64,000 nucleotides of DNA. Source: UBA4951 sp963616935. GTDB taxonomy: Bacteria; Bacillota_I; Bacilli_A; RFN20; CAG-826. Below are positions 51,601 to 61,107 of this stretch, one piece after another. The notes under the pieces are model-generated. The model saw nothing but the letters and a program-made list of their open reading frames with translations, was not told the DNA's origin and made no database searches. Where the stretch lies: assembly GCA_963616935.1 (NCBI GenBank), contig CAVEMS010000004.1, positions 62,001-126,000 on the forward strand, read 5' to 3'. A program made the translations under genes and the position numbers. The first letter of the stretch is position 1; every line of letters starts with the position of its first letter.

Positions 51601-53907
51601 TCACTTCTTTTTGATTTTGTAGATGCGCGTGGAATAGTCAAGCATGAGCCGCTTAGCCAATCTTCCGCTCCCCCATTCGTAATCAAGCCTCATCCCCGCG
51701 TTCATAAGGGATGCCCCTAGGGCAATCGCCGTCTGCTTCTCGCTTTTTAAGCATTCCACGTCCTTAAGCCTTTCTTTCCAATTCGGGCCAGTCAGGGTGC
51801 GTTTATCGTTTCTCGTCCTTCCATGAACTTGGTAGAAATCGAAATTCTGTTGCCTCTCCTCGACCTCATAAACGGAATCGGGATCAAGATGAACGGGCTT
51901 TAAGAAAGTCTCAGGGGAATAAAGCTCGAAGGTTTTGTTCCCAACGAAGTAAATCGCCTCTTTCTGGTCGGGAGAGACAATCACGAACTGTCCATGCGCA
52001 TCTTCGACGATGGAAGAGATTTTATAGTAGTCACCAAATGCCAAAAGATGACGGTTTTGCTTATACCAGGAAATTTGTTCGCACATGCTCTTCGTATCGA
52101 CGTCGCTAAGATCGTTAGGATCTAACTCATAGCCGAATGCCCCGATGCAAGCCACGTTAAAACGGTCCTCGATTTGAGACTCGCGCAAAGTCTGATGATT
52201 CGGGGAAGCCGAGACGTGCGCCCCGATGCAGGATTGGGGATAGCACATAAGAAGGCTTTCCTGAATCTTCTCCCTTTCGAAAGGCTCCGTGTCATCGCTC
52301 GCCCAAAAGGAAGGCATATAGCAAAGCATGCCTAGATCCACTCTCTCCCCTCCTGCCGCGCAGGATTCGAAAAGAATGCGAGGGAAGCGTTTCGTGATGG
52401 CGCTTAAGAAACGATATAGCCCAAGCGCATAACGATGAAGCGTCTCGCCTTGGTTATGGGTAGAGGGCGAAAGATAATCGGAAATCACCCTGTTGCAGTC
52501 CCATTTGACGTAGTCGCATTTCGCTTCCGCGATGGCGTTGCCCACGTTTTCGATTAAGTAATCAACCACCGTCGGGTTAGCGAGGTCGAGCACAAGCTGG
52601 TTGCGGCTTTCCAAAGGCTCATAGTCTTTATGAGTCAAAGCGAACTCCGGATGGGCGCGATAAAGATCGCTGTCTTTGCTCACCATCTCCGGCTCGAACC
52701 AAAGCCCGAAGAGAAGGCCCATCTCATGGATTTTGTCCGCAAGGCTTCCAATGCCATTTGGGAGCTTCGCTAAATTCGCATGCCAATCGCCAAGAGAGCC
52801 GTTATCGCTATTCCTTTTCCCGAACCAGCCATCATCCAAGACGAATAATTCGCAACCGAGTTCCTTCCCTCTTTTCGCCAAGGCGACGAGCTTCTCTTCC
52901 GTGAAGTCGAAAGTCAGCGCCTCCCAATCGTTAATGAGAACGGGGTGGTCTTTATATTGCCACTCCCCGCGGACGATATGCTCACGCACGAAACGATGAT
53001 ACTGATGGGTGAGTTCGTTCTCACCTTCGCTTGAATAGCAAAGGGTCGCCTCTGGGGCGAAGAATTCCTCCCCGTCGGACAAATCCCAGGAGAAGGAATC
53101 GTCGTTGATGCCGCTAAGGAAACGGACTTTGTGGAGATTGTTCCTTTCGAAATACTCCGCATGGTTCCCCGAATAAATCAAATTGAAGCCATAGCAATCG
53201 CCGCTACGCAAAGAGCAATCTGGCTTTTCCAAAACGACGAAAGGCGAATGAACGCAGCTTGAATGGCCGTTATTAGAGCCGATTTTGGTGACTCCGTGCT
53301 GAAGGGCTCTTTTCTGCAAAACGCTTTCTTTCGCCCAGGTTCCGCCAAAGGTTTTGAGGACGAATTCATCCTCGTCGAAATCGATCTGCGTCGAAAGCAG
53401 ACGGTTTATCCTGACTTTCTTTCTAGACTCGTTTTTTAGCGAAGAACTCCTAGTGATGACATCGCTATCGGGATAGGTCGAATAATAAAGGCATAAGGTG
53501 AGTTTCTTAGCCTTGTCTTTAAGATAGATGGCCAAAGTCTCTTCCTTATGGTTCGCGCTAGGGAGCCCAGGTATTTCAAAGCCATGAAGGATCTCGTGCC
53601 TATCATAAAGGAATTCGCACTCGAGGTCGCCCATGCAATCGATCTGAAGCAAAAGCTCGCGAGTATCGCCTCTTCCTTTAAACGAGCACTCTTGGCTAAG
53701 GTGGTCAAGGTAGGCGAGGTAATGATCGTTTTTCATCATCACCCCATATCCGAAGCCCTCTTTTTCTTCGAGGAAGGAATAATCCTTCTCGTTTGGGATG
53801 GCTTTCCCATAGTAGATATGCTCAAGGATACCCAAAGGATTGACCTTAAATAGATATGTCGACCCCTTCGTGTCGATCTTGAAGTAGTTGCCTTGGATAG
53901 TGATCAT
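51601..53907 (-). CDS. GH36 alpha-galactosidase
   Basis: A 768-residue GH36 enzyme that removes alpha-1,6-linked galactose from raffinose-type or galactomannan oligosaccharides. It has the N-terminal beta-sandwich, then the catalytic barrel with LDDGWFGKR, FGLWFEPEMV, YVKWDCNR (nucleophile Asp) and FWASDDTEP (acid/base Asp). FESCAAGGERVD is also typical. The C-terminal domain is beta-rich. No signal peptide, so it is cytoplasmic, fitting an import-then-cleave route. AGAGGTTTAAA precedes the ATG at 53907. A 218-nt structured spacer separates it from the lipoprotein gene upstream; the ATPase follows directly. Confidence 0.96.
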   Translation of the reverse strand: MITIQGNYFKIDTKGSTYLFKVNPLGILEHIYYGKAIPNEKDYSFLEEKEGFGYGVMMKNDHYLAYLDHLSQECSFKGRGDTRELLLQIDCMGDLECEFLYDRHEILHGFEIPGLPSANHKEETLAIYLKDKAKKLTLCLYYSTYPDSDVITRSSSLKNESRKKVRINRLLSTQIDFDEDEFVLKTFGGTWAKESVLQKRALQHGVTKIGSNNGHSSCVHSPFVVLEKPDCSLRSGDCYGFNLIYSGNHAEYFERNNLHKVRFLSGINDDSFSWDLSDGEEFFAPEATLCYSSEGENELTHQYHRFVREHIVRGEWQYKDHPVLINDWEALTFDFTEEKLVALAKRGKELGCELFVLDDGWFGKRNSDNGSLGDWHANLAKLPNGIGSLADKIHEMGLLFGLWFEPEMVSKDSDLYRAHPEFALTHKDYEPLESRNQLVLDLANPTVVDYLIENVGNAIAEAKCDYVKWDCNRVISDYLSPSTHNQGETLHRYALGLYRFLSAITKRFPRILFESCAAGGERVDLGMLCYMPSFWASDDTEPFEREKIQESLLMCYPQSCIGAHVSASPNHQTLRESQIEDRFNVACIGAFGYELDPNDLSDVDTKSMCEQISWYKQNRHLLAFGDYYKISSIVEDAHGQFVIVSPDQKEAIYFVGNKTFELYSPETFLKPVHLDPDSVYEVEERQQNFDFYQVHGRTRNDKRTLTGPNWKERLKDVECLKSEKQTAIALGASLMNAGMRLDYEWGSGRLAKRLMLDYSTRIYKIKKK

Positions 53908-53926
53908 TTTAAACCTCTATTTCGCC

Positions 53927-54113
53927 TTCTAGGCTTTCTAACCTATATTTTAAGACCGAATGGGCTTAAGCCTAGAAGAATATCTTCTTGAGAATCCTAT
54001 AAGCATGGTGTTTTGGCGTCTACTTAGTCTTGCAAGAAGAGCGAAAGACTATGCTCCGTAAAGGAATTGCTTTCGATAGGAAGCGCGCGAAACGGGAAAG
54101 CGATTCCGCACGG
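53927..54113 (-). other. Structured intergenic leader upstream of the alpha-galactosidase
   Basis: Two long inverted repeats fill this gap. TTCTAGGCTT (53927-53936) pairs exactly with AAGCCTAGAA (53968-53977). Farther upstream, CTCCGT and ACGGAG frame GGAATTGCTTTC and GAAAGCGATTCC (one mismatch) over about 54051-54113. Neither is followed by a T run on the minus strand. The upstream structure also contains a degenerate cre-like core (54095-54108). It may set separate expression of the enzyme genes from the surface genes. Confidence 0.5.
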
Positions 54114-54125
54114 AGATTCTTCCTT

Positions 54126-56006
54126 TCAGGATGCGGTGATGATGGTAACCCCGTCTAGCTTCGACTGGCCGCTTCCGATGTACTTCAAAGATGCGCAATA
54201 TATCTTGACGTTATAGAAAGTGGTGTTCGGGATTTGCTTACCGAAGACGGAAGCGAGTTCGAAGCCCTGCGCGTTGATTGTGAGGTTACGCACGATGTTA
54301 TAAGTGAAAACCTCGGTGCAAAGGATGCCGGTGCTATCGGTTTTGCCTCCCACTGCGTCTTTGTTAGTCGTCACGGAGTCGTCGTCGAGAGTGAAGGTGA
54401 GGTTATCGAGAGTCGCCCCGGAGATAAAACGCCCAAACGCGGAGAGACCCCTGCTTCCGCCCGTTTCCTTCACCTGATAATGGATATTTTCGAAATTCAC
54501 GTTACGGACAATCGCGCCGTTTCCGATCACGAGGAAGAAGCCAAAGAGGGTGCTCTTGTAGTTCTTTATGGAATGGCCATTGCCATCGAAGATGCCTTTG
54601 AAGCCGTAGGCGTAGTTGACGGTTCCTAAATCAACATAGGAAGCCGTGGCGTCCTTCCCTTCGCCATCGAGGTCATTGGCTAAAATATACTGGCCGTAGA
54701 TCGCGTCTTTAGCGTACTTCTGAACGAAATACTCCTTCATTTGGGAGTAGGTTGTGATGTATTTGGTCACGAAGTCGAGGGTGAAGGTATAGACGTCGGT
54801 GTAATCCGAAGTATCGAGATAGACGCTGACGCTTTGCTTGCCATAGTTTTCAATCGTGAACAGGGAAGCGTTGAAACTCACTTGCTTGTCGCTAGAAGAA
54901 TAGGAGGCGGAAGAGGAAGCAAAATCGATCTCCGTCCCATTCACCACAAGCTTCGAGATCTCTTGATATTCGGCTTTCGCGGGGATATCGATTTTCTTGC
55001 TATTTGAAGAGTTGCTAACGAAGGTGCGAGAAGAGGCGGTCGAGGTGACGCTCATATCGAGATCAAAACGCTGCTCCGCCACTTCGACATCGTAATTCCC
55101 CATGACGGGCTTATAGATTTCCACGCTTACCTCGATGCTTTCGCCTTCGGCAGTCACCGTGAAGCTTGTCTTCCCTGATTTATGAGGCAAAAGATTAACC
55201 CCGTCCATAGAGAGGACGCTTGGATCTGCGAAGACGATGGATAGATTGCTATAAGAAACGTCCTTGCCGCCTTTTAAGACGCGGATATCATCCTTAAGGC
55301 TGATGGGGTTCTCGCTATACTTATACATCGAAATCGTGTAATGCGGGCCGAGGTTGTCATAGACGAGGTTCTTCCCGCAGATGACGAGGCCATCGTTATT
55401 CTTCACGCTCACCTCGAGGGTTTTCGAGAGAACGAAGCCTGCGAATTCGGTGTAAACAGTATAGGTGTCGATTCCGACTGAATTCCCGCTGATTTTAAGG
55501 GAGTCCCCATCCACTTCAATGGACGAGGTCCCTTGATTGGTCTCTTTAGTCACTTTGATGGTGTGCTCATAGTCTTTCACATCCGCGCCGCGATAAGATA
55601 AGGAGGTATCAAGAAGATAAGTCGTCCCGTTATAGACGGAAAGATTCTGGGTTTCTAACTCAAACAAAGGTACCGTGCCATCTTTGGCGATGATGACACT
55701 AACCTCATAAGTGACGCTAAGCGAGACGAAGGTTGCCGTCAAAGTCCCTTCTTTGAAGAAGCTTTGGAAGGCTCCATCCTCATAGGTCGCTAGGCTCGTG
55801 TCGCTAAGCGTGACGGCGAAATCGAGCCTGGAATCAGGCGTGTACTCCTTTTTCTCAAGAAGCCCAAGATAGACGTTATCGGTCTTAACGCCGTTATCTT
55901 CGCTATAAGGCACCTCTTTTGGCCCATTCGAGGAAGAGCCGCAAGAAGCTAGCCCAAGGACAAATGACGAAGCGACCAGAAGTAATGCTTTCGATGTCTT
56001 TTTCAT
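54126..56006 (-). CDS. Large exported lipoprotein with Ig-like and GLUG-type modules
   Basis: A 626-residue lipoprotein: MKKTSKALLLVASSFVLGLASC (lipobox LASC). The middle consists of Ig-like beta modules, with a Big2-like strand FADPSVLSMDGVNLLPHKSG near residue 265. From about residue 440 comes a beta-helix/GLUG-type part (FKGIFDGNGHSIKNYKST, NVNFENIHY) related to the end of the protein at 47449. No catalytic motif. It is the sixth gene counted from the window edge in the sugar cluster, 12 nt after the DUF4838 gene, and probably binds or displays glycan at the surface. Confidence 0.8.
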   Translation of the reverse strand: MKKTSKALLLVASSFVLGLASCGSSSNGPKEVPYSEDNGVKTDNVYLGLLEKKEYTPDSRLDFAVTLSDTSLATYEDGAFQSFFKEGTLTATFVSLSVTYEVSVIIAKDGTVPLFELETQNLSVYNGTTYLLDTSLSYRGADVKDYEHTIKVTKETNQGTSSIEVDGDSLKISGNSVGIDTYTVYTEFAGFVLSKTLEVSVKNNDGLVICGKNLVYDNLGPHYTISMYKYSENPISLKDDIRVLKGGKDVSYSNLSIVFADPSVLSMDGVNLLPHKSGKTSFTVTAEGESIEVSVEIYKPVMGNYDVEVAEQRFDLDMSVTSTASSRTFVSNSSNSKKIDIPAKAEYQEISKLVVNGTEIDFASSSASYSSSDKQVSFNASLFTIENYGKQSVSVYLDTSDYTDVYTFTLDFVTKYITTYSQMKEYFVQKYAKDAIYGQYILANDLDGEGKDATASYVDLGTVNYAYGFKGIFDGNGHSIKNYKSTLFGFFLVIGNGAIVRNVNFENIHYQVKETGGSRGLSAFGRFISGATLDNLTFTLDDDSVTTNKDAVGGKTDSTGILCTEVFTYNIVRNLTINAQGFELASVFGKQIPNTTFYNVKIYCASLKYIGSGQSKLDGVTIITAS

Positions 56007-56018
56007 GTTCGTTCCTCC

Positions 56019-57989
56019 TTATATGCCCCAACTCGAATAGACGGATTCGAGGTAATAATGCTCCATATGCTCGACCATACCGATGCTTTCGGCGTCTTTT
56101 TTGAAGCTCCGCCTCATCTCGATAAGCTCATTCGGACTATAGCTATTGCCGTGCAGATTGCATAAAGCGAAGCGAGGGAACATGGTCTCGACGAGAATGT
56201 GCTTCTTAAGGGTTTTATAAAGAGAGGAATCGGAAGTCTGGTACTTCTCAATCGCCTTATAGGCCTCATCCATCTGCCCAAGCCAATTGACGAGCATCTG
56301 CTTCGGCCAATATTCGGCTTTGCTTCCTATTTCTTGGTAAACGCCTCCGCCCAAGCCATAGACCTCGGGTTTACTTTCGAGATAAGTCTCCCAAGAGATC
56401 ATCTCCTCGTAATATTGTCTCATGATCGAAGAAGCGTCCTTGAAGTAATTGGCGAAGAATTTGTCGACGCATTCGCTGTAATTCGCGTTCACGTCAAACT
56501 GGGCTTTGGAATCAAGGTATTCCTTGAGTTTGCCGAAGCAAGTGACGTTTTGATTGTATCTTTGTCCTTCGTTATAGACGATGGAGGCGCCATTAGCCTT
56601 GAGGAAGCGATAATTGACCATCATCGTCGAATAGGTGTTATACGGATAAAGATAATGATGGTAGTCGGTCTCATAAACCCAGGCGGTGATGTGGCTTGCG
56701 TAATTTCCCCAAGCCTTGATGTTATCTGCGTAGCTCGCGTTCTCTTCGTCATAGAAGGTCTTCGTGTAGTTCGCGTGGAGAGGGGCGATCAGAACATAGA
56801 TGTCCTCATTGAGTTTGAGGCTTGGATCGTCCTCGACGGAAACGCTTGGGGGATTGATGGAAGAAAGATAGGCGAAGAAATTGAGATGAATCTCTCTTTT
56901 TTCCGTATGCTTTTCTTCCGCCTCTTCCTCCAAATAAGCCTGCATTTTGTCATCGAGCTTGTTCACGAAGCGGATGATGGAACCAGAGATTGAGCCATCC
57001 TTGGCGATCGCTTTTTGGCAAGAGGTGCAAGAACAGCAGCTTCCTACGTCGTTGTCGGTGAAATTGAGGATATCGTTGTCACCGCAATTCACGATGGAAC
57101 GTTTCACGCTTTCGAAGGCGGTATCGATCATTTCTTCGAGAGATTCATCATCCCCATGGGCGGTATAGCAAAGCTGCTCGCCGGACTCGGAGAACCATTC
57201 GGGATGGTACTCATCCATGTTTGTGGTATCCGTGTGGATAACGGGGCTAATGTAATTGAAGACGTTATGGAAAGAGGCGCCAGTATCCTTGGGGTTCTCG
57301 CAATTCGGGATGATGTAAGCGTATGAGGTGGCGTAACCCATGCCGTATTTCGTAGTGGCGGTCAGGTTGTTAGTCGGATTCGCGCAGTCAAAATCAGGGC
57401 GTTCTACGATCTCCATATCGGGCATGATTGAGCCATCCCTATCGTAAACCACCGTATCCTCGACGATCATGTCGTAACCGACGGTATGACGAAGGAAGGC
57501 AAGCGATCCCATCTGGTAGCCGGTGTAGCGCCTAGCCATGAGGAAAACGTTATTGCCGTAGCTTGAAATATAGTAGCCGGCCTTCCCTAGGACTTTGATG
57601 CTAGGGAGCTCCTTATTCGCATCCTCGAACAAATCGCTAGATCCGACGATGATGTATTTGTCGCTACGCGAGACGGAATCCTCGAAGTCGGCGATGTCGA
57701 TGGATTCCATTAGTGCGCCGGTCGCGTTATAGACGTTAGAGATGATGAAGGAAGCGGCTTCGCTCGCCCCTTTGACGGAGCTATCGACGATGACTTTATA
57801 TTCGGTCGTCTTGTCTTGATTCACGAAAGCGCGGTTTCCGTATTTGACGCGCGTCTCATGCAGAGTTCCTTCATTTAGAAGAGGGTAGCCCGATTCGTCA
57901 TAAGCTACGGTTTCCTCTTGGCTCGCGCTTCCACAGGAAAAAAGGAAGAGAAGAGAGAGGGCCAATGCGTTTTTGCAGATCTTGTTCAT
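56019..57989 (-). CDS. DUF4838 lipoprotein (GH20/GH67-like fold, putative glycoside hydrolase)
   Basis: A 656-residue lipoprotein with signal MNKICKNALALSLLFLFSC (LFSC). Residues ~60-190 fit the small alpha/beta domain in front of GH20/GH67 barrels (YKVIVDSSVKGASEAASFI...YIIVGSSDL). The rest fits DUF4838: FTDNDVGSCCSCTSCQKA (a Cys cluster typical of this family), EIHLNFFAYL and IYVLIAPLHANYTKTF. It probably acts on N-acetylhexosamine- or uronic-acid-type glycans outside the cell; activity is not proven for the family. It lies 12 nt after the gene at 58002 and is followed within 12 nt by the next lipoprotein gene. Confidence 0.83.
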   Translation of the reverse strand: MNKICKNALALSLLFLFSCGSASQEETVAYDESGYPLLNEGTLHETRVKYGNRAFVNQDKTTEYKVIVDSSVKGASEAASFIISNVYNATGALMESIDIADFEDSVSRSDKYIIVGSSDLFEDANKELPSIKVLGKAGYYISSYGNNVFLMARRYTGYQMGSLAFLRHTVGYDMIVEDTVVYDRDGSIMPDMEIVERPDFDCANPTNNLTATTKYGMGYATSYAYIIPNCENPKDTGASFHNVFNYISPVIHTDTTNMDEYHPEWFSESGEQLCYTAHGDDESLEEMIDTAFESVKRSIVNCGDNDILNFTDNDVGSCCSCTSCQKAIAKDGSISGSIIRFVNKLDDKMQAYLEEEAEEKHTEKREIHLNFFAYLSSINPPSVSVEDDPSLKLNEDIYVLIAPLHANYTKTFYDEENASYADNIKAWGNYASHITAWVYETDYHHYLYPYNTYSTMMVNYRFLKANGASIVYNEGQRYNQNVTCFGKLKEYLDSKAQFDVNANYSECVDKFFANYFKDASSIMRQYYEEMISWETYLESKPEVYGLGGGVYQEIGSKAEYWPKQMLVNWLGQMDEAYKAIEKYQTSDSSLYKTLKKHILVETMFPRFALCNLHGNSYSPNELIEMRRSFKKDAESIGMVEHMEHYYLESVYSSWGI

Positions 57990-58001
57990 ATTCTAGCCTC
58001 C

Positions 58002-61000
58002 TTAAGCCTTGCTCACGTGGGTCAGGAACGTTTTGGTCGTGAAATTCCCTGTCTCATCGATGACGTGGATGGTGAAACGGTAATCGCCCTCCTCCTTGAA
58101 CGTGTAGGCGTTATAGGAGGAATCAAGATAATGATAGACGCCGCTTGGGGTGAGCATTGATCTTTGGATAATGAGCTTATCTTCGGAAGTTTCGTTGTCG
58201 CTCACCTCGAATTTTGGAAGATAGACCGTCTCCCCCACTTTGGCTTCGCTTACCATGCCTCTAGAGAAGCTAACGGTCGGGGCGATATCGTCATAGACGC
58301 GGATGTAATAACTGATTGCGAGTTCGGTGCCGTTAGAAAGGAAACGCGAATCCTCAATCGAGGTGATGGTGAAGTAATATTGCCCATATTCGCTTAAAGT
58401 GATGTCATAGGCTTTGCTAGGATCGGCGTTTTGAAGGAGGGTCCCATCGCTCGCCTTCATATATTCCCCATTAGGAGAGGTGACGCTTAACGAGAAGGTC
58501 ACATTCGGGGAGAGAACGTCGAAACTATAGGCGGGATCGATATGGTAGACCGAGTTGATGCTCTTGGTTCCGCCGTAATTGCTGTCCATTTCGACGACCG
58601 GGGAGACGCGGTCTCTCGCGGTCTTCGAGGAGAAGCCAGACTGGCAATAGCTCGTAAGGTTTAACTTCGCTCCGACATCGCAGTTCTCGAATTCGAGGGT
58701 GAAGTAGGCTTTCTTAGAGGTGAAGCCGGTGAAGGGACTACCATCAGAGAAGGCAGTCACTGGAAGAGAAGAACCTCCGCAGGTGAAAGAGCCGTCTTCA
58801 TAGGCGATGCTATAAGAGTTGCCGCCTTCGTTGATGGAATTGTTAATGCAGGCGTTACGCGAACCATTCACCACGAAATAGGTGTTATCCTCATTAAGGG
58901 CGACTCTCATCTCAATCGCCTTCGAGAAATCTTCGGAATCGCTTAAGCGGATAACGACTCCCCCATTCTTGGAGAAACCCTCCAAAGACTTGAGATCGAG
59001 GGTGAAACTATTAAGCAAACATGGCGTGGCGAAAGTGAAACCCGCATAACTAGAGGAAGTCGAGGTAAGGACAATGCCATCGTCCGCGGTGAGTTCCTTG
59101 TTAAGGCCCTCGCTCACAAAGTAGTTCGGAAGGTTAATAGAACGCGCGCTTTCCGCCGTTCCGATGTTCTTAATGGCCGTAATCTCGTCACTTTGAAGCA
59201 CGATGTCACCATATTTGGCCGTGACGGTCACTTTGTCTAGATTGTTCGCGACGCTTGGGCAATATTGCTCGTTGGAGTAATTCTTGGTCCCGTTCGCGTC
59301 TTTGACTTCCAAGGTCAATTGTTTCTCTTCGAGTTTATCGTTCTCGTAGAAATAAACTTTCTCTTCTGGGAAATCGTAATATCCTCCAGAGACGAAGTAA
59401 CGCGGATAGACGATCGTTTTCTCGAGGATCGGCTCACCGCCATCGCTCACCGAGATCGTGTATTCCTTGCTGACGCTTTGCCCGATGAGGTCACTCACCT
59501 CATAAATGACTTTGTAGTCCTTAAGCTCAGCAATGCGGAAGCCATCCCCTTCGATAAGGGTCTTCTTCCCATCCACTTCATAATAGGCTTTGACGCTTTT
59601 CTTCCCCACTCCGCCTTTCGCATTCACTTCGCTAGTAGCAAAGACGTATTCGCCGACATGCATCGAAGTCGAGTGATCTGGCAATTCGAATTCGATCTCA
59701 TCCAAAGAATCGAGAACGCTCACGGTGTGAAGCTTCTCGGCTTTGTTGCCGGCTTTGTCATAGGCGGTATAACGGATAGTGTAAGTACCTTGCTTATCCA
59801 TGAAGAACTTGCCGTCTTTGATTTTGACGTTCGTCCTGTCGTTAGAGAAATAGTTGTAGAAGACTTCGGTTTTGACATCGCAAGAAAGCGAGACCTGATC
59901 ATAGGCGCTCGCGCTTGGGATGGGATAGGAATACCCCATGACCGCAATCGTCGGAGAAGAATTCTCTTCCACGGTGATTTCAGGGGCCTCGCCATCAACG
60001 AAGGAATTGTCCTTGAGCTCACTCGCGCTGACTCCACCAATGTCGGTGATCACGAAGTTCGCCGTAGTCGAGGCGTAGCTCTCCGCGTAGACGGAAAGGA
60101 AGGCCCGGTTGCTAGTGAACCCGTTCCAAAGCGAGGAGACTTGGTTGGCATCGTCTAGATCAAGAACCGTATCAAGGGTCGCTCCCTTGCCGAATCCCGC
60201 TCCATAGACCGTCTTCGTGGCATAATCGAGTCCGAAGCAGAAAAGAGCCTCATCGATATAATCCTTATAGCTACTCTTATCGAGCATATAACCATCGAAA
60301 GAGACGCCTGACCATAGGCCCCAGGTGTCGTTGGTGTGCAAGCCCTGACTTTGGTGAAGGCCCGCGAAATAAGGCTGGGCGTCGCTACGAGCGATGCCGC
60401 TAGAGGAATGGGATGTCGTCCCGTTGGAATTGGTCTCGATATGCGAATAATAGCAAAGGATAACGAACTTGCTCGAATCATCCGCGTCAGTCAATTTGAT
60501 GTAAAGCTGACTGAAATCCGCACTGCCTTTGCTAAAAGGGGCGATATAACCTCTAAGTAAAGCGTTCGTGTCGTTCATTTCATCGAGGTAAATGGGCTTA
60601 GTGAAATTAAGCGTGTCACCAAGACCGAGTTTCACATAAAGCCCGCTCGTCCCTTTGCCTCCCATCGCCTTAGATTCTTTCTCGTCGATGTATCGGATGG
60701 AGGATTTCTCAGTGTTCCCCACATAAGCCTGAGGAAAGCCGACGTTGATCTTCTCGGTGACGTTATGGATCTCCCCATTCACGTTCACGGAGTACTCGAA
60801 GGTGTAGACGCCCGCTTGAGTAAGGACGATATCCGTTTCGGCACTTTGGGTTTGATCAGGATAAGTCACGACGACGGTAGCCTTATACGATGTCCCATCA
60901 AGCGTATAGCTCATGCTCGGGACTTGATAGGAAGAGCCGTAAACGTGGCTGCCTTCCTCGAAATCCGACCAGTTCGTCGCCCTCATGACATATGGGGTTG

Positions 61001-61088
61001 CGGCGCCCAAGGAGGCTTTCTGGGTGGAGCAAGCGCCTAGCATCGTCAGAAGCAGCGCGCTGGAGAGAAAGAGATTCTTGGCGTTCAT
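58002..61088 (-). CDS. Giant exported lipoprotein with Ig-like repeats
   Basis: A ~1028-residue lipoprotein: MNAKNLFLSSALLLTMLGAC (lipobox LGAC). Several Ig-like modules of the kind seen in DUF5011/HYR proteins occur: MDKQGTYTIRYTAYDKAGNKAEK near residue 440, ELKDYKVIYEVSDLIGQSV near 530, and FKEEGDYRFTIHVIDETGNF at the end. Between them are lectin-like (concanavalin-type) beta regions (TSSSYAGFTFATPCLLNSFTLDL). I chose the ATG at 61088 with AAAGAAAGGAAAACC before it; the longer frame to 61166 overlaps the permease gene. It sits directly behind the permeases in the transcript, so it is a likely glycan-binding partner of the transporter. Confidence 0.83.
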   Translation of the reverse strand: MNAKNLFLSSALLLTMLGACSTQKASLGAATPYVMRATNWSDFEEGSHVYGSSYQVPSMSYTLDGTSYKATVVVTYPDQTQSAETDIVLTQAGVYTFEYSVNVNGEIHNVTEKINVGFPQAYVGNTEKSSIRYIDEKESKAMGGKGTSGLYVKLGLGDTLNFTKPIYLDEMNDTNALLRGYIAPFSKGSADFSQLYIKLTDADDSSKFVILCYYSHIETNSNGTTSHSSSGIARSDAQPYFAGLHQSQGLHTNDTWGLWSGVSFDGYMLDKSSYKDYIDEALFCFGLDYATKTVYGAGFGKGATLDTVLDLDDANQVSSLWNGFTSNRAFLSVYAESYASTTANFVITDIGGVSASELKDNSFVDGEAPEITVEENSSPTIAVMGYSYPIPSASAYDQVSLSCDVKTEVFYNYFSNDRTNVKIKDGKFFMDKQGTYTIRYTAYDKAGNKAEKLHTVSVLDSLDEIEFELPDHSTSMHVGEYVFATSEVNAKGGVGKKSVKAYYEVDGKKTLIEGDGFRIAELKDYKVIYEVSDLIGQSVSKEYTISVSDGGEPILEKTIVYPRYFVSGGYYDFPEEKVYFYENDKLEEKQLTLEVKDANGTKNYSNEQYCPSVANNLDKVTVTAKYGDIVLQSDEITAIKNIGTAESARSINLPNYFVSEGLNKELTADDGIVLTSTSSSYAGFTFATPCLLNSFTLDLKSLEGFSKNGGVVIRLSDSEDFSKAIEMRVALNEDNTYFVVNGSRNACINNSINEGGNSYSIAYEDGSFTCGGSSLPVTAFSDGSPFTGFTSKKAYFTLEFENCDVGAKLNLTSYCQSGFSSKTARDRVSPVVEMDSNYGGTKSINSVYHIDPAYSFDVLSPNVTFSLSVTSPNGEYMKASDGTLLQNADPSKAYDITLSEYGQYYFTITSIEDSRFLSNGTELAISYYIRVYDDIAPTVSFSRGMVSEAKVGETVYLPKFEVSDNETSEDKLIIQRSMLTPSGVYHYLDSSYNAYTFKEEGDYRFTIHVIDETGNFTTKTFLTHVSKA

Positions 61089-61107
61089 AAGGTTTTCCTT
61101 TCTTTTG

